Shown: in pieces, positions 62,090-64,000 of the stretch | Layout: every line of letters starts with the position of its first letter | Numbering within the stretch: position 1 is the stretch's first letter | Source: Margaritifera margaritifera | Taxonomy: Eukaryota; Mollusca; Bivalvia; Unionida; Margaritiferidae | DNA length: 64,000 bases | Reading direction: 5' to 3' | Assembly (NCBI GenBank): GCA_029931535.1 | Contig: JAQPZY010001033.1 | Coordinates: 1 to 64,000, forward strand | Position numbers and translations under genes: made by a program | The notes under the pieces: model-generated | Seen by the model: only the letters and a program-made list of their open reading frames with translations | What the model was told of the DNA's origin: nothing | Database searches by the model: none

Positions 62090-62326
62090 AGAAATCAACC
62101 AAGTGCAAGAAGTGTAAACAATTTAAGGTTGTGGAGGATGAACACAAGACGTGTCTACATGTACAATTGCTCGTAATGTGTGTGCACTTTGGTCGGAAAT
62201 ACTTGGTCCCATGTTTTGAAGAAGCAGCTCAAGGGTCACAAAAAACAAGCATGCTCCAATGTAACGGAGCAAGAATTTTAAACATCCACCTAATGTCTGA
62301 ATCATTGATTACCAGTAGTCTCATTG

Positions 62327-62535
62327 GGGATGTCGATAGGTCAAAATGACATCTCCACCCCCCATGAAGATGCAGAAACAGCTCTAGAACATACTGTATC
62401 CATGAATACAGTAGAATCATTGGTTTGTCTCCTGGGTGATGTCGAGAAGCCTTCTCCATCTCCGTGAAGATGCAGAAACAGTGCCAGAACATACTGTAGC
62501 CATGAATACAGTAGAAACCACAGGTGATTCCAATC
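62327..62535. repeat. ~100-bp tandem duplication with small hairpins in DIRS copy 2
   Basis: GAAGATGCAGAAACAG occurs at 62366 and 62466, and both are followed by AACATACTGTA, CCATGAATACAGTAGAA. Each copy holds the inverted pair TACTGTA/TACAGTA separated by eight bases. Confidence 0.85.
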
Positions 62536-62649
62536 AAGCATTGGAATCGTGTATGATCAGATGACTCAAAGGCTTTGTTGTCAATATGTTGATGAGTAGA
62601 AATGACAATTATATATTGCAATCCAACTTGGGATAAGTCTAGGATGCCG

Positions 62650-62790
62650 CCAATGAGGCATGAGAGCTCACAAACAGGACCACACCTGTGGGGCATGAGG
62701 TCTTGCAATCAAATATCAACCTGCCCATGAGGCATGAGGGTTTACAGTCAAATTTGTCCCCGCCTGTGAGGCATGAGCATGTACAAGTAT
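62650..62790 (+). repeat. 39-bp / 13-residue repeats in DIRS copy 2
   Basis: The word GAGGCATGAG or GGGGCATGAG recurs at 62655, 62690, 62729 and 62768. In the open frame from 62688 this gives MGHEVLQSNINLP, MRHEGLQSNLSPP and VRHEHVQVSFTPS. The frame-preserving period suggests that it was a coding repeat in the gag protein, but the element is now broken. Confidence 0.75.
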
Positions 62791-64000
62791 CATTTACCCC
62801 ATCTGTGCATGAAAATAGTAAGAAACAAGCTGGATGTGAAGGTTTGCAATTTGATACGGCCAGCCGGCTCCACAAACCAACCAAACCACAAGGCGTCTTG
62901 TGAAGGTTTGCATTTTAACTTATACAGCTGGTCGGACTGCAAGGTATATATTGTCTTTTGTACGCCGCTCCAACTGCTGACCAACCGGACCAGCCGTACA
63001 AACAAGCTATGTATGATTACAGTAGTCAGGAGTCAGTTATCTTGGATTGGTGAGTCAGACCAGCATTCCATAATGCGGTCATTACTGATGGCATATGCAA
63101 TGGACAAAATGATGATGCATGCTGATGATACTTCATCATTATTACCATATGTAAGGCTGTATCCCTGGACTCAGGGTGTACAGGAGGAGGACAATGCCCA
63201 CATTGATGAAGGTGATGAAATGGAAATGCTGGAATATGTTGATCTGATAATAGAACAGATGGAATTTAGATCAAAGCAGCGATAGAGGAAATCTGTAGGA
63301 TTTTGTCTCCATTGGAATGCCCTCTTCCACCATTAATTAATTCTACCTACAAGGTCAAGGCCTTTGTGTATGTAGATGATGATGATGACAGTTCATCATT
63401 TAGAACATTGCCACAATTGTTAAAGATTGCAAAAATTACCGGGTATCTTTTGGAACATTTGCGATCCCAGTAGCGCAAGAGCTTTCTTTATGCTGAGTCA
63501 GTTGCCTGCAACTTTCTCAATCCACTGGTAAAAAAGTCACATACTGAGATATTTTATCAAGACATACCTTGTCTAGATGTTGATTAAGTTCACAGACAAG
63601 TCTTTAACATCACATCAGAGTTAGTCAGGAACATTGTGTTAACTTCCTCCCTACTTGACTTCGTGCATCCAATGATTTTTTGTCTAGCCAGAAAGGCTGC
63701 AAGCAACCATAGCTGGGTTTTTTTTGTGCTCCTTCCCTTTCGGTTCTCCACTACTGTTAGGGCATTGAATTGAGGCACAAGAATTGTCCCTTTAGTTTTC
63801 AGCACAAGCGCCTATCTCTGCATGACCGTATCAGGGTACATACAAGAGAAGGGATGATTGTTGCCAGAGAAATCGCAAGGGTGATTCTCAACAATAGCAG
63901 GTTTTTTTTCTTCTCTTGGCCGAGTGAATTATAGGTGGTCATATGCCCCTATTTTTGCAGGCAGGCAGGGAGGGGAGAGAGCAGCAGTTTCTATTTCCCC

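Larger units (their letters stand above)
62090..64000 (+). mobile_element. Decayed DIRS-like retrotransposon, copy 2 (gag region)
   Basis: The left part reads KCKKCKQFKVVEDEHKTC (about 62104), a cysteine-rich start like those of DIRS-family gag proteins (family impression). The part from about 63050 to 63600 aligns with copy 1 at 52500-52990: YVDLIIEQMEF then a stop, GGAAATCT, and later ARAFFMLSQLPATFSIHWY, comparable to SKAFFSESQLSASFFIHWY in copy 1. Many stops and shifts show it is dead. It runs off the right edge of the window, so the RT of this copy would lie beyond. It is oriented like PGM3. Confidence 0.6.

Overview
The window looks like an AT-rich animal nuclear genome, most likely a lophotrochozoan and probably a mollusc. 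The evidence is spliced exons with GT/AG borders, tRNA-headed SINEs, a DIRS-type retrotransposon family, an RNase H-bearing I-like LINE, and several long minisatellites. The clade is an inference; no species-specific marker is visible. Nothing prokaryotic, viral, CRISPR-like or rRNA-like was found.

Layout. (1) Positions 1-41708 are one uninterrupted head-to-tail tandem array: 27 complete units of about 1.52 kb and a truncated 28th. It runs off the left edge of the window. Each unit has three parts: a unique region with a poly-T tract, a 257-bp hAT-like MITE flanked by an 8-bp target-site duplication, and about seven degenerate tandem copies of a 112-bp subrepeat. Shared variants show that the central units form a homogenised block (about copies 10-20), while the right-edge units are more diverged. 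The array stops inside the MITE, directly after a 12-bp palindrome. (2) Positions 41709-64000 hold the only recognisable host gene, the 3' half of phosphoacetylglucosamine mutase (PGM3/AGM1) on the + strand. It is seen as four exons at 43135-43190, 44319-44382, 45635-45744 and 61348-about 61467. The 5' exons lie left of the window, so the satellite probably sits in an intron of this gene (inference). The final exon, with the phosphate-binding RPSGTED-type loop, was not found.

(3) The introns are crowded with repeats. There is a 60-bp minisatellite (43325-43847), a TA-flanked foldback MITE (43989-44187), a 58-bp minisatellite of about 36 copies (47536-49628), three tRNA-derived SINE-like elements, two decayed DIRS-like retrotransposon relics (51460-53945 and 62090-64000), a decayed I-like LINE with ORF1, endonuclease, reverse transcriptase and RNase H pieces (55841-59296), and a 39-bp minisatellite with a 364-bp higher-order duplication (59460-60915).

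Most open reading frames in the window are by-products of tandem repeats and should not be read as genes. The strongest material for follow-up is the nested satellite/MITE array and its boundary, and the splice-phase gap between PGM3 exons 3 and 4, which predicts an unseen 13-nt microexon or a broken locus.
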